Shown piece by piece: positions 1-9,026 of a stretch of 64,000 nt of DNA. The DNA comes from Thalassoglobus neptunius (lineage in GTDB: Bacteria > Planctomycetota > Planctomycetia > Planctomycetales > Planctomycetaceae), in assembly GCF_007859735.1 (NCBI RefSeq), contig NZ_SIHI01000001.1, forward strand, positions 342,848 through 406,847, read 5' to 3'. The position numbers and the translations under genes are program-made. Within the stretch, counting starts at the first letter, position 1. Every line of letters begins with the position of its first letter. The notes under the pieces are model-generated. The model was not told where the DNA came from and did no database searches. It worked only from the letters and a program-made list of their open reading frames with translations.

Positions 1-1
1 C

Positions 2-634
2 GACGAGTGGAATGTCGACGCAGCCTATTCCGGAACTCAGAAGTGCCTCAGCTGCCCGCCCGGACTTGCACCTGTGACGTTCAGCAAGCGTGCGGTCGAA
101 GCAATGGATGCGCGAAGCTCAAAAGTGGCAAGCTGGTACCTGGACATGTCGATGGTCCGCAATTACTGGAGCGGTCAATCACGTGCCTACCATCACACTG
201 CTCCCATCAACATGAACTACGCGCTCCACACCGCTCTTCGCGAAGCACTCGACGAAAGTCTCGAGGCGCGTTTCGAAAGGCATCACCAAAACCATCTGGG
301 ACTCAGAGCCGGCCTCGAAGCACTCGGCCTGAAATACGCTGTCGACGAATCAATTCGTCTCCCAATGCTCAATGCCGTCCTCATTCCCGAAGGAGTCGAC
401 GACAAGACCGTCCGAGGTCGCTTGCTGAATGAGTTCGGAATTGAAATCGGTGGAGGTCTGGGACCGATGGCCGGCAAGACATGGCGAATCGGTCTAATGG
501 GAGCTGCTTCGACAACAAGCAACGTCCTCCTGTTCCTGGCCGCTCTCGAAAACTGCCTTCAATCTTCCGGCTATCAATTCACCGCAGGCGCCGGAATCGC
601 CGCTGCGAATAACTACTTTTCGAACGTCAATTAA
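2..634 (+). CDS. Class V PLP aminotransferase, C-terminal part (alanine-glyoxylate / serine-pyruvate type)
   Basis: Runs in from the left edge; about 210 C-terminal residues are present and the start lies outside the window. The first residues hold the SGTQK segment followed by [13 protein letters not shown], which is the PLP-lysine region of the alanine-glyoxylate/serine-glyoxylate aminotransferase branch of class V enzymes; the Schiff-base lysine would be encoded near 41-43. The tail ([22 protein letters not shown]) is the usual end of this family. The GTG near 74 is internal and not a start. These enzymes move the amino group between glyoxylate and alanine or serine in the cytosol. Exact substrate cannot be told from this part. 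Confidence 0.9.
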   Translation, partial: DEWNVDAAYSGTQKCLSCPPGLAPVTFSKRAVEAMDARSSKVASWYLDMSMVRNYWSGQSRAYHHTAPINMNYALHTALREALDESLEARFERHHQNHLGLRAGLEALGLKYAVDESIRLPMLNAVLIPEGVDDKTVRGRLLNEFGIEIGGGLGPMAGKTWRIGLMGAASTTSNVLLFLAALENCLQSSGYQFTAGAGIAAANNYFSNVN

Positions 635-1159
635 AAGACTTCATGCGATTCACAGAAGCCAAACCTATTCGCCCCCAACTTTCAAACTCCGCCTACCAGG
701 AGCCGGGACCCGAAATTCCAAACCAACAATTCCGCGCCCCGGCCTCCACCTTTCTGAACACTCATCTCTACCCTGAACAACCAATCAAAAAGGACACGCG
801 GAACACCACGCTCATCGGCAACGGTTTGACGACGTTCAAGAAGCACATCCAGCTCTTCCCGTTTCGCCCCCACAAAATGGCTCATCCACCGTTGGCCAAC
901 ACTCCTCTCCGCCACTCGAACAACTCCCGCCGAACCGTACCTTGCCAAGCCAGTTCATGACTTCAAAGTATTGAATGCACCTTGCCGTGCAGAAAACATC
1001 AGGTTGTTCGTACAAATGCCAGATCACTTGACCGAAGCGGCCAAGTCGGGCAACTTCTATTTGGCGCGATTGAGTAGGTGGCTAATCTACGAGAAAACAG
1101 CGACGAAATCGAAGTATAATCCAGTCCGCCCCTTTTTCGCAGTGTAACAGGAAGAAGCC
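635..1159. other. Intergenic stretch with one copy of a 63-bp repeat
   Basis: No credible gene is seen between the aminotransferase stop and the zinc protein. The only structure found is one copy of a diverged repeat at 1003-1065 (partner at 3066-3128). A 43-codon frame starting at 1016 crosses the repeat but has no ribosome site and no recognisable product. Confidence 0.5.
1003..1065 (+). repeat. 63-bp direct repeat, copy 1
   Basis: Matches 3066-3128 over the same 63-bp length without gaps. The right-hand 46 bp differ at only four positions; the left 17 bp differ at seven. Both copies lie on the same strand about 95-125 bp upstream of the start of a small gene. It may be the remnant of a duplicated segment or a small dispersed repeat; function unknown. 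Confidence 0.6.
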
Positions 1160-1903
1160 ATGGAAACCTTCGCTCAACTTGGCATTCCGTTTCCCCTTTA
1201 TGAAGCCCCTATCAAGGAAGCCAGTGATTACGCTGGAAAAACCACCTGCGGAGTCTGCGGAAATCACGATCAGCCTTACTTCATCCTGAACATTGGATGT
1301 GCCTTGATGGTCTCTTGCCCGAAGTGCGATGTATTGAACGGACTGGACGCGAACGACCGGCAAGACACGCCCTGTCGTTCGTGCGGCAACGAGATCAAGT
1401 TCTCCACCCCTTCAAATGATGACGGCGTTCACATCTGCTATTCATGTCTGCGTGAAGGGAAGGGAGCAATCACCAAAGATACCGAGTTTGGGATGGTTTC
1501 ATGGGAGCAAGCCATCGAGGGCAGGACTCATGGAGTCCCCGGTCTACAAACATCCGAGTTTGAAACCGTCACGACCGATCCAGACGGTGAATGGATCGGA
1601 GTGCTTCTTCCCCAAGAACATCTATTTGAACTTCTACGAACGCCGACTTTCGTTACGTGGCAGGGGGAGGTTTGGTTGTTTTGTTGTAAGAAGCCAATGA
1701 CCTACATCGGTGAATGGAAGTCAGTTGCCGCTTCGCTGGGGAAAGCGGAGGCTAAGAACAAGTTTGACCAGATGATGACCGACGACGCAAGGTCTTATCC
1801 TTGGGTCTGGGAAGGGGTATCGAGTGAAAGCGACAGCGTTTGCCTCTATGTTTTCCAATGCAAAGATTGCGGAAACCATCGGGCGAATTTTGATATGGAT
1901 TAA
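1160..1903 (+). CDS. CbrC-like zinc-ribbon protein (UPF0167 resemblance)
   Basis: A 247-residue cytosolic protein with an AGGAAG ribosome site just before the ATG. Cysteine pairs are seen at CGVC (around residue 30), CPKC, CRSC and CYSC in the first third and CKDC near the C-terminus, so two or more zinc sites are likely. The opening (FPLYEAPIKEASDY then a CxxC) and the closing FQCKDCGNHRANFDMD resemble the CbrC/UPF0167 family, whose members end with a similar cysteine pair; role of that family is poorly known (E. coli CbrC is linked to colicin tolerance). The assignment is by motif memory only. It sits alone in a sparse accessory stretch. Confidence 0.55.
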   Translation: METFAQLGIPFPLYEAPIKEASDYAGKTTCGVCGNHDQPYFILNIGCALMVSCPKCDVLNGLDANDRQDTPCRSCGNEIKFSTPSNDDGVHICYSCLREGKGAITKDTEFGMVSWEQAIEGRTHGVPGLQTSEFETVTTDPDGEWIGVLLPQEHLFELLRTPTFVTWQGEVWLFCCKKPMTYIGEWKSVAASLGKAEAKNKFDQMMTDDARSYPWVWEGVSSESDSVCLYVFQCKDCGNHRANFDMD

Positions 1904-2372
1904 GATAACTGCCTTCTCGCTTTCGCCATCACAATCTTGGCTGGCTGGGCAGGCTTGTAAGGGACGAAGCGGGGCGGCTTAGCTGGTTGATACGGCTTCA
2001 AAATCAGCGTATGGAGACGCTTCCAACCCACTGGATCCCCATGAATGAACGAGAATTTGTCGGTGGGAAGACGGTAGGAGAGTTGAAACCCTTCGAGCAA
2101 AATGGAGAGTTGACGAAAACCGTTCAGCGTAGAAAGAAGTCATCGCATTGCCGCAATAAGCCACAGTGTTCGCAACATTCGCTAAGCATGCTGGCCGGTC
2201 TTCGATGAAAACGCATCGTCCACGCTGCTCTATCCTGTGCAATCGTCCCGAATTCATCGATCTGAACCGCCATGATCGAAAATTTCAGCATCTGACTGAA
2301 CCGCTCCTCGCTTTGTCGTGTCGACTGGGACATTCAATAAATTTCGACAGCTTAGATTCAGGTCGGCTTGCC
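1904..2372. other. Intergenic stretch, possible decayed reading frame
   Basis: No supported gene. On the minus strand two overlapping open frames (about 1979-2257 and 1900-2100) read like consecutive pieces of one protein after a frameshift near 2100, but neither has a ribosome site or a recognisable family, so at most this is a gene remnant. Confidence 0.3.
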
Positions 2373-2939
2373 ATGTCATCCGGTGAATTCCTTGTCCGCT
2401 TACACCGACACCGCATGTGGTCCAATCACAGAATTCTCAAATCAACGGGTTCTCTGACCAAAGACCAGCTGCACACCCCATTCCCGATCGGGCAAGGGAC
2501 GGTTTGGAAAACTCTGACTCACTTGCAGGCAGGAGAGTACGTTTGGCTTGAAGCCTTGTTGGGAAACGACTCACCTGTTTTTCCTGGTGACATCTCCAAC
2601 CAGCTCCCGGGAAATCAAAACGGTGTGAACCCCATCTCAACACACACAGAATTGATGAGTCGCTGGAAAGAACTCGATCAGCGGTGGAATGACTACCTCG
2701 ACACAGTCACCGATGATTCGCTTAATGATCTCGTCTACAAAATCAGCACCAGTTCCGGGCAAGGGAAGAGGTTCGCAACTCGCCGCTCAGATGTGCTGCT
2801 GCACATTTGCACTCACGCCCAATACACCACAGCCCAGCTCATCAACATGCTCCGACACCTCAACTGCAGCAAACTTCCAGATGTCATGTTGATCACCATG
2901 GCACGAGAATCAACACCCCCTCAACCCGATGCACCCTGA
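2373..2939 (+). CDS. DinB-like four-helix protein (DinB/YfiT superfamily)
   Basis: 188 residues from the ATG at 2373, chosen because the DinB fold begins right there (LHRHRMWSNHRIL); the open frame extends further upstream but without family character. The superfamily binds a metal through three histidines; here the first histidine candidate is in the TLTHLQAGE segment and the others in HICTHAQYTTAQ near residue 150. Such proteins are predicted metal-dependent thiol transferases or stress proteins. No neighbour shares an obvious pathway. Confidence 0.75.
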   Translation: MSSGEFLVRLHRHRMWSNHRILKSTGSLTKDQLHTPFPIGQGTVWKTLTHLQAGEYVWLEALLGNDSPVFPGDISNQLPGNQNGVNPISTHTELMSRWKELDQRWNDYLDTVTDDSLNDLVYKISTSSGQGKRFATRRSDVLLHICTHAQYTTAQLINMLRHLNCSKLPDVMLITMARESTPPQPDAP

Positions 2940-3252
2940 AGCAACTCTCCCCCCACTGGTGAAGTCTTATCGAAAACGCTTTGAGAAATTGCTCCGCCGT
3001 CCAATCGAATGGATCGCATGCCTTCCAATCTACGATCGTAGCGATGAAGAAACCGGCAGCCACTCGTTCTTCGTAATCCTTGCAGATCACTTGACCGAAG
3101 CTGCGATGTCGGGCAACGTCTATTTGGCATACTGTGTGACAGATGAACTCTCTTGGAAACACATTGTTCGATGCAGCTCAGCACTCTGCGTCGCGCTTGT
3201 TATCTGATATGTCAAATGCCGGTTAAGCAAGAAATGAGGTTGGGAGAAGCCA
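2940..3252. other. Intergenic stretch with the second 63-bp repeat copy
   Basis: Contains the repeat at 3066-3128. A 92-codon frame begins just inside the DinB gene end and crosses the repeat, but it lacks a ribosome site and family character, so no gene is called. Confidence 0.45.
3066..3128 (+). repeat. 63-bp direct repeat, copy 2
   Basis: Partner of 1003-1065, same orientation and same length. The best-conserved part starts at the CAGATCACTTGACCGAAGC segment at 3083. It ends about 125 bp before the start of the small membrane protein gene. Confidence 0.6.
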
Positions 3253-3459
3253 ATGAACGCTGAAATGTGGGGGCTGGTCATGGTGGTTATTGGTCTCTTC
3301 TTCGTGGTGAGTGCTTGGTTGAAGAGCGACTTCTTCATCTACCGGATGTTTGTGGCACGTTCAAAAATCCTTTGGAGGGACAAGGTGCATACGTTCCTTC
3401 TGCTTTCTGGAGTCGTCATCATCCTGGTTGGAGTGTTGATGGCGAGCGGGCTTCTCTGA
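3253..3459 (+). CDS. Small two-helix membrane protein
   Basis: 68 residues with a GGGAGA ribosome site a few bases before the ATG. Two hydrophobic helices are evident: residues about 5-23 (WGLVMVVIGLFFVVSAW) and about 48-67 (LLLSGVVIILVGVLMASGLL), joined by a basic loop of about 25 residues likely on the cytoplasmic side. No named family is recognised. Stands alone; likely a real but uncharacterised inner-membrane protein. Confidence 0.65.
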   Translation: MNAEMWGLVMVVIGLFFVVSAWLKSDFFIYRMFVARSKILWRDKVHTFLLLSGVVIILVGVLMASGLL

Positions 3460-3811
3460 ATACATTCCTTGACCACCCCTTGCTGTTTCCGTTCAACACA
3501 ATGGTGATTGAGAACCAGCTTGCCCTGATGTCTCCTACAATGCGCCAACCAGCTTAATCGCATTGATGACTGTCGGAAATGACTTCGACACTTGTCGCTT
3601 CCTGGAAAGAGCTTCCGCCGCTGCTGATCCCCCATCGAAGCCATTTCCAGCCGCCCCCTGCCCATCGAAGCTTGCCAGTCTCTCGCAACTGCCCATTCCA
3701 TTGGCCCATTGCTATGCCTCGAATCGAACTCCGGATTCGGACGATCCCAAGTTTCGTACATTCGCCCAATCCGAATGTCTTCTACTAAGACAGCAGAATC
3801 TCCATCCAACC
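3460..3811. other. Intergenic stretch, nothing seen
   Basis: No supported gene or repeat between the small membrane protein and the tmRNA terminator. Open frames here have no ribosome sites and no family character. Confidence 0.5.
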
Positions 3812-3848
3812 AAAAAAACAGCCGCTTGCGATAGAATCACAAGCGGCT
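3812..3848 (-). terminator. Intrinsic terminator of ssrA
   Basis: On the minus strand a perfect 9-bp stem AGCCGCTTG / CAAGCGGCT with an 11-base loop is followed by seven Ts. It begins eight bases after the tmRNA 3' end, so it terminates that transcript. Confidence 0.9.
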
Positions 3849-3855
3849 ATCAAAG

Positions 3856-4212
3856 TGGAGGCGGCGGGAATTGAACCCGCGTCCTGTGAGCCGTAAGGTG
3901 CAGCTTCTACGTGTGTAGTCGCTTGATTATATCTCACCGCCTTTGGCTCGAACGACAAAGCCTCTGGCTGGCCAGGTTGCAACGAATCTTACTTCAAGCG
4001 TAGCGACCGATGACTTGAAGCCAGCCTGATTTTTTGACCGGTTTTTGACCTCCTCAGGCAAGGATGTCGCAACCGGGGAAGCCTAATTAGGCAACCATTG
4101 CAAATCGATTAGGAGTTGCAGTTATTGTTTGATCAGCTTTTTACGTGGCCTGCTGATCAACCACGACACGCGACCGACACCATCAGAGAACCAGTCGAAT
4201 CCGATCGCCCCC
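3856..4212 (-). ncRNA. ssrA: tmRNA (transfer-messenger RNA), one-piece type
   Basis: The minus strand starts GGGGGCGATCGGATTCGACT and ends with the T-arm GGTTCAATTCC and CGCCTCC plus discriminator A. The seven acceptor-stem bases GGGGGCG pair fully with CGCCTCC (one G-U). CCA is not encoded. About 357 nt. The tag frame is 4119-4087: resume codon GCA, then a 10-residue tag ATPNRFAMVA and a TAA followed by an in-frame-adjacent TAG region. tmRNA with SmpB frees stalled ribosomes and marks the product for proteolysis. The tag end (AMVA) departs from the common ALAA. A strong terminator follows at 3812-3848. Confidence 0.95.
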
Positions 4213-4530
4213 TGCTTTGGTCGAGCTTCAACCATTTTCATGGTTTGAAAGAACTCGCTTCAACTCGCTTCGGTAAATGAATGCTACTTCTGCTCGCGCA
4301 ATCTGCAGCAAACTAGAAACGAAGTTCCTTTGATCATGGTAGCTGGCGAAGGGAGATCGTCAAGGGATTCCGCTGCTTCCGAATGCGAAACCAGAGTGCT
4401 TGAAACGACTTGGGTGCGAAGAAGTCTTCAGCCGCTTCAGAATTTCTTGGCTCTCTCTCCTCAACTCGTTGATGCCGATGGATCAGGCTTGCAAGAGTTC
4501 GAATTTTCGGGAAACAGAGACGTAAGCGTT
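4213..4530. other. Intergenic stretch upstream of ssrA
   Basis: Should hold the ssrA promoter on the minus strand, but I could not find a convincing -35/-10 pair. Nothing else seen. Confidence 0.4.
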
Positions 4531-5109
4531 TCAAGCCCAGTCGGGTTCACGAAAGAGGTCCCCGACGTTCATTTGGAATTTCTTCAGATCGGGGGCGCCG
4601 TGAAGCGTTTCGAATTCGGTGAGTCTTGTTGCACCTGAGCCAGCTCTACGAAGGATGTGAACCGTCTTGTTGTCTGGATCGACGACCCACACAGTCGAGA
4701 CTCCGCAACGATGATAGAGTGCGATTCGCTCGTTGATATTCGATCGTCGATCGTTGCTGGTGGCCAATTCAACGACGAGTGTTGGAACAGAGTCTGTGTA
4801 GTCTTTGTCAGATTCACTAAACCGTTCCCCGGATGTGAAGTAGCTGACCGCTGGATGGAGAACGGTGTCGGGTGCGGATTCGACATGCAAACCGAGGTCG
4901 AAACAGGGGTATCCGTTCATTTCGGCGTGGACGTAGGCTGAGAAGACCTTCGAGAGATTCAGGACAATTGTGCCGTGTTCCGGATCTGGGGGTTGAAGAG
5001 AGATGGGAACACCGCGAACCAGTTCCGCCCATTGGCCCGCGTCGGGAAGTTCCCAGCGATGAAGAGAGAAGTCTTCAGCAGTCATTGATCGTTGAATCAT
5101 CTTATTCAC
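4531..5109 (-). CDS. Uma2-family (DUF820) putative nuclease-fold protein
   Basis: 192 residues. The family order is visible: N-terminal ELVRGVPISLQPPDPEHG (residues about 30-47), central DLGLHVESAPDTVLHPAVSYF, then VELATSNDRR and NERIALYHRCGVSTVWVVDPDNKTVHI. Uma2 proteins have a PD-(D/E)XK-like restriction endonuclease fold of unclear function and are numerous in cyanobacteria and planctomycetes. Oddity: where family members usually have PDV after the DTV segment, this copy reads PAV, so one expected acidic active-site residue is missing, and the later E-x-K/S segment reads VELATSND. It may be catalytically altered. Single gene. Confidence 0.75.
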   Translation of the reverse strand: MNKMIQRSMTAEDFSLHRWELPDAGQWAELVRGVPISLQPPDPEHGTIVLNLSKVFSAYVHAEMNGYPCFDLGLHVESAPDTVLHPAVSYFTSGERFSESDKDYTDSVPTLVVELATSNDRRSNINERIALYHRCGVSTVWVVDPDNKTVHILRRAGSGATRLTEFETLHGAPDLKKFQMNVGDLFREPDWA

Positions 5110-5214
5110 CGATATCGCTCAGTTGAAAATGAGCACGTTACTGATTCTGGGCTGCGAATTGTGATTCGACAATTGCGCAGTTTGATCTCAATCGAGAGTT
5201 GAAGAGAACGTTGG

Positions 5215-5249
5215 GAAGAAAACAGCCCGGCTTCAGTGAAACCGGGCTG
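5215..5249 (-). terminator. Intrinsic terminator downstream of superoxide dismutase
   Basis: On the minus strand CAGCCCGG / CCGGGCTG (8 bp, 11-base loop) is followed by TTTTCTTCCC. It lies 26 bases after the SOD stop codon. Confidence 0.75.
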
Positions 5250-5274
5250 AACACTCGATGAGTGCGGGGTGTGA

Positions 5275-5883
5275 CTACTTTGCAGCTGCAAAGCGCTTGG
5301 CCACTTCTTCCCAGTTGACAACATTCCAGAATGCTGAAATGTAGTCGGGACGACGGTTTTGGTAGTGCAGGTAGTAGGCGTGTTCCCAGACGTCCAGACC
5401 GAGGATCGGTGTTCGGCCTTCTGAAAGGGGAGTGTCCTGATTCGGTGTGCTCTCAACGACGAGATTTCCCCCGTCCACTGACAGCCAGGCCCAACCGCTT
5501 CCGAAGCGTGTCGCTGCTGCGTTGGCGAATTCGGTTTTGAAGTTGTCAAAGCTTCCGAATTTTGCGTTGATCGCATCTGCCAGTTCGCCGCTTGGAGCTC
5601 CTCCGCCATTTGGGCTGAGAACGGTCCAGAACAGTGAGTGGTTGGCGTGTCCACCGCCATTGTTTCGGATAGCTCCACGGATCGATTCGGGAACGCTCGC
5701 GAGGTCGCTCATCAAATCTTCGATGGACTTCGATGCGAGATCGTCATGACCTTCGAGAGCAGCGTTGGCTTTCGAAATGTATGCAGCGTGGTGCTTGGTG
5801 TGATGGATTTCCATCGTCCGCGCATCGAAATTTGGTTCGAGGGCATCGTATGCGTAGGGGAGATCAGGTAGAGAGTATGCCAT
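5275..5883 (-). CDS. Superoxide dismutase, Fe/Mn family
   Basis: 202 residues, cytosolic, converting superoxide to oxygen and hydrogen peroxide. The four metal ligands are placed as expected: H27 (IHHTKHH), H82 ([11 protein letters not shown]), D164 and H168 ([11 protein letters not shown]). The [10 protein letters not shown] signature is nearer the Mn type than the Fe type, but metal use cannot be fixed from sequence. Start chosen at 5883 ([10 protein letters not shown]) because a GGAG site lies six bases before it; an upstream in-frame ATG at 5895 overlaps that site. Followed by a terminator, so a single-gene unit. Confidence 0.95.
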   Translation of the reverse strand: MAYSLPDLPYAYDALEPNFDARTMEIHHTKHHAAYISKANAALEGHDDLASKSIEDLMSDLASVPESIRGAIRNNGGGHANHSLFWTVLSPNGGGAPSGELADAINAKFGSFDNFKTEFANAAATRFGSGWAWLSVDGGNLVVESTPNQDTPLSEGRTPILGLDVWEHAYYLHYQNRRPDYISAFWNVVNWEEVAKRFAAAK

Positions 5884-6162
5884 TTTAGACTCCATTTTCT
5901 TTTTTTCGTGACAAGCGTTATCAAGCTAGCAGCTGTATTCTAGGCTGATGTGTGCGGGTCACAACCGTCTCGTTTCAGAATTCAACGAGTTCGTGGAATG
6001 ACTCGAATCACGCCTGTGAGGGGAACGTTAAGGACGAAGTCCCTGCGTGTGGGCTCACTCCGACGGAATCTTGAGTTTTTCGTTCAGGTAGCTGAAGAAA
6101 CGACGGGAAGCCCCGTTCGAAAAAATGGTTTCAACACTGAATTCATGCAGGAATGTCTGACG

Positions 6163-7623
6163 ATGCCGAAACTTCCGATGAGTGCCTGTCGCGGAATGGT
6201 CTCGCTTGCCGTCGCGGTTTGTGTCTGGGGCTGCGGATTGATGGTTGAGGCCTCTGACACGCATACGAATGTTGTTGTCATTTTGGCGGACGACTGTACC
6301 TGGTCAGACCTTGGAGTCTATGGCGGGCATGCACAGACTCCGAATCTCGACAAGTTGGCCGCCGAGGGAATGACATTTCGGAGATGTTTTCAGGCTGCTC
6401 CGATGTGCTCGCCGACCCGCCATTGTTTGTATACGGGGTTGTATCCCGTGAAGTCTGGTGCCTATCCCAATCACACTTTCGTCAAACCTGACGTCAAAAG
6501 TATCGCGCACTATCTGACGAATGGGGGATACCGAGTTGCGTTGAGCGGGAAGCGTCATATCCATCCGTTGGAGAATTTTCCTTTCGAATTCTCTGAAGAT
6601 CCCGAAGGAACTCGAAGGGAACGAAATCCTGACTTTGAGGCGGTTGAAGAGTTTCTGAGTGAATGCAGCGAATCGGGAGCACCATTCGGACTGTTCATCT
6701 GCTCGACTGAACCTCACACGCCGTACACGCTTGGCGATCCCTCCGCTTATCCGATCGGTCAAATTGTGCTGCCTCCGCACTACGTCGATACTCCGGAAAC
6801 ACGTCGGCAGTTTCAAAAATATCTGGCCGAGATCACTTATTTTGACTCACAGGTTGGTCGCACTTTGGATTTGCTGGAAAAGTCCGGGGCGGCTGAATCG
6901 ACTCTTGTGATGGTTCTCAGCGAACAAGGGAATTCGTTTCCCTTTGCAAAATGGACCTGCTACGACGCGGGGGTTCAAAGTGGATTGATTGTTCGTTGGC
7001 CACAGCACGTGAGTGCCGGTTCGGTGACGGACGCGATGGTGGAGTACGTTGATGTCGTTCCGACCTTGCTTGAAGCGACAGGGCTCGAAGCGACGGGAAC
7101 GGAGAAAGAGTTGGACGGACGATCCTTTCTTCCCGTGCTGCGAGGGGAAACGGAACGTCACAAAGACTTCACCTTCTCGCTTCAGACAACTCGAGGTATC
7201 TATCACGGCTCTGAGTATTACGGAATTCGTTCAGTTCGCGGAAAGGGGATGCGGTACATCCTTAACTTGACGCCGGAGGCAATGTTTCAGAATTCTGTTC
7301 TGCGAACGAAATGGTGGAAGTCCTGGAAAGCGGAAGCTCGAAGCGGAAACGAAGACGCAGAAACACTCATGATGCGGTATCAAGTTCGGCCGCGAGAAGA
7401 ACTCTACGATTGCGAGAATGATCCGTGGAACCTGACGAATCTGGCAGGAGAGAAAGAGCACGAAGCGATTCAGGAAGAACTCTCTGAGGCGCTACATCGC
7501 TGGATGGTCTCTCAAGGTGACCTCGGGCAGGAGACGGAGCTTGACGCGAAGAATCGTCAGTGGGACTTCGAAGCCAACCGACCGGCGAGTTCTGAATCGT
7601 CAGAAGGCCAATCGGGCCATTGA
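6163..7623 (+). CDS. Secreted sulfatase (SGSH / type I sulfatase-like)
   Basis: 486 residues from the ATG at 6163; upstream in-frame codons add a non-signal leader and are ignored. Signal peptide residues about 1-30 (MVSLAVAVCVWGCGLMVEA). Type I sulfatase motif CSPTR places the formylglycine cysteine at C82; metal-site segment ILADDCTWSDLG precedes it, SEQGNSFPF provides the later metal region, and SGKRHIHP replaces the usual GKWHLG. This divergent GKxHxxP pattern and the text KSGAYPNHTF are typical of a planctomycete group resembling N-sulfoglucosamine sulfohydrolase. Likely periplasmic or exported and used on sulfated polysaccharides; needs a formylglycine-generating enzyme encoded elsewhere. 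Confidence 0.9.
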   Translation: MPKLPMSACRGMVSLAVAVCVWGCGLMVEASDTHTNVVVILADDCTWSDLGVYGGHAQTPNLDKLAAEGMTFRRCFQAAPMCSPTRHCLYTGLYPVKSGAYPNHTFVKPDVKSIAHYLTNGGYRVALSGKRHIHPLENFPFEFSEDPEGTRRERNPDFEAVEEFLSECSESGAPFGLFICSTEPHTPYTLGDPSAYPIGQIVLPPHYVDTPETRRQFQKYLAEITYFDSQVGRTLDLLEKSGAAESTLVMVLSEQGNSFPFAKWTCYDAGVQSGLIVRWPQHVSAGSVTDAMVEYVDVVPTLLEATGLEATGTEKELDGRSFLPVLRGETERHKDFTFSLQTTRGIYHGSEYYGIRSVRGKGMRYILNLTPEAMFQNSVLRTKWWKSWKAEARSGNEDAETLMMRYQVRPREELYDCENDPWNLTNLAGEKEHEAIQEELSEALHRWMVSQGDLGQETELDAKNRQWDFEANRPASSESSEGQSGH

Positions 7624-7695
7624 GTTGTCGCCGTCTTTGAGTGGGCGGATCGTTAGAATCTGCAACGACCGCTTCGAACAGTTTTCTGACAGCGT

Positions 7696-8136
7696 TCATG
7701 CCATGCGATCGACTTCGCGAGGACGCATTCGATCCTGAAGGATTTGCAGGACCTGTTGATTTCCTTCAGGAAACGTCAACTCGTTGAGGTCGACGAGGGA
7801 GACCCATTCGAAAGGAGCAACGGGAGAAGGCATACCGTCAGGATCATGCAGTCGGCAAAGAAAGAACGACAGATCGACGCTTCGATCGGCATACTGATGC
7901 GTGTGGCGATGAAGAAGGGAGTCGACGTCGATTCGAAGCCCCGTTTCTTCGAAGCATTCACGAATCGCACAAGCAGCGAGTGATTCCTCCGGCGCTGCTT
8001 TTCCGCCCGGAAACTCACTCAGTCCGGCCAAGTGAGAGGCTGCAGAGCGTTTCCCGACAAGAATTCTGTTCTCGTGGTGCACAATTGCAATGCCGATGGG
8101 AATCGAAGATTTTGGTGAAGGTTGTGTGTTGTTCAT
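7696..8136 (-). CDS. Nudix hydrolase, MutT-like
   Basis: About 146 residues. A complete Nudix box is present: GKAAPEESLAACAIRECFEETGL split over residues roughly 40-62, matching Gx5Ex7REUxEExGU. The opening PIGIAIVHHENRILVGKR and the FEWVSLVDLNELTFPEGN segment resemble MutT-type 8-oxo-dGTP pyrophosphatases, so a role in cleaning the nucleotide pool is likely; MazG is encoded close by. Start uncertain: 8136 gives a usual MutT N-terminus, while in-frame ATGs at 8148 and 8196 are also open; none has a strong ribosome site. Converges with the sulfatase upstream. Confidence 0.85.
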   Translation of the reverse strand: MNNTQPSPKSSIPIGIAIVHHENRILVGKRSAASHLAGLSEFPGGKAAPEESLAACAIRECFEETGLRIDVDSLLHRHTHQYADRSVDLSFFLCRLHDPDGMPSPVAPFEWVSLVDLNELTFPEGNQQVLQILQDRMRPREVDRMA

Positions 8137-8240
8137 CGGGAAAATCATTTCTGTGCGGACGTTCTTCTTGCCCGCCTCATGGAAAGTCGACACCATTGTT
8201 CAACATGACTGTGAATCTGACAACATTGGGACAACGAGAG

Positions 8241-9026
8241 ATGACTGTATTTGAAAGCGAAAAGCAGAAGTTCTTGAGCGATGGTTTTGTTGTCGTTCCT
8301 CAGCTATTCACGCCTGAGGAAGTTTCCCTGCTCTCTGAAGTCGCTCGGATGGACCAAAAGCTTTCTGAGTCTGCATACGGACGCGAAGATGGAACCGGTG
8401 CAGTTGTGACACTTGCCGTGCGAAATGAGTTGACGGACGACTATTACTCGGCAATCGCACGATCCAATCGAATCGTGTCGCGGATGAACGAGTTTCTGGG
8501 CGATGAAGTTTACCACTATCACCATAAGCTCATTTTGAAAGAGCCTCGTGTTGGAGGAGCATGGGAATGGCATCAGGATTACGGGTACTGGTACAACAAC
8601 GGTTGCCTGCTTCCGGACATGGGAAGTTGCCTGATCGCCATTGATGATGCCACTGTGGAAAACGGATGTCTTCAGGTGTTGCGTGGCTCCCATCGCATCG
8701 GACGAATTGACCATGGACCGATTGGAGATCAGACCGGTGCTGACCTTGAGCGAGTGGCGGTTGCGAAAGAACGCTTCGAGACTGTGCCTGTCGAACTGAA
8801 GGCCGGCTCAGCGGTTTTCTTTCATGCGAATCTCTTGCACCGATCTGACCGCAACACGAGCGAGAATCCTCGTTGGGCCCTCATCTGTTGCTTTAACACA
8901 AAATCAAACGATCCCTACAAGACGTCTCGCCATCCGAATTATTCGCCGATCGATGTTCTCGCCGATGACGAAGTCCGAAGCCGGGGCGAAGCTCATCGAA
9001 CTCGTTTACAACCAACTGCAGGTTGA
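8241..9026 (+). CDS. Phytanoyl-CoA dioxygenase (PhyH) family oxygenase
   Basis: About 261 residues. The opening EKQKFLSDGFVVVPQLFTPEEV is typical of PhyH proteins. The Fe(II) facial triad is seen as WHQD (around residue 110, H and D) and a distal histidine in ANLLHRSDRN; an arginine for 2-oxoglutarate is plausible in NPRWALICCFN. Such enzymes hydroxylate small organic substrates with 2-oxoglutarate and oxygen; the substrate here is unknown. Start taken at 8241, preceded by ACGAGAG; 8205 is an alternative with no site. Divergent from the Nudix gene. Confidence 0.8.
   Translation: MTVFESEKQKFLSDGFVVVPQLFTPEEVSLLSEVARMDQKLSESAYGREDGTGAVVTLAVRNELTDDYYSAIARSNRIVSRMNEFLGDEVYHYHHKLILKEPRVGGAWEWHQDYGYWYNNGCLLPDMGSCLIAIDDATVENGCLQVLRGSHRIGRIDHGPIGDQTGADLERVAVAKERFETVPVELKAGSAVFFHANLLHRSDRNTSENPRWALICCFNTKSNDPYKTSRHPNYSPIDVLADDEVRSRGEAHRTRLQPTAG

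Noticed and set aside
1003-3128. Integron cassette array (attC sites) in the accessory stretch
   Set aside because: The repeat has no RYYYAAC/GTTRRRY core pair in the right arrangement and does not fold as an attC site by eye.
2929-3207. 92-codon frame overlapping the end of the DinB-like gene
   Set aside because: No ribosome site, overlaps the real gene end, and half of it is the 63-bp repeat.
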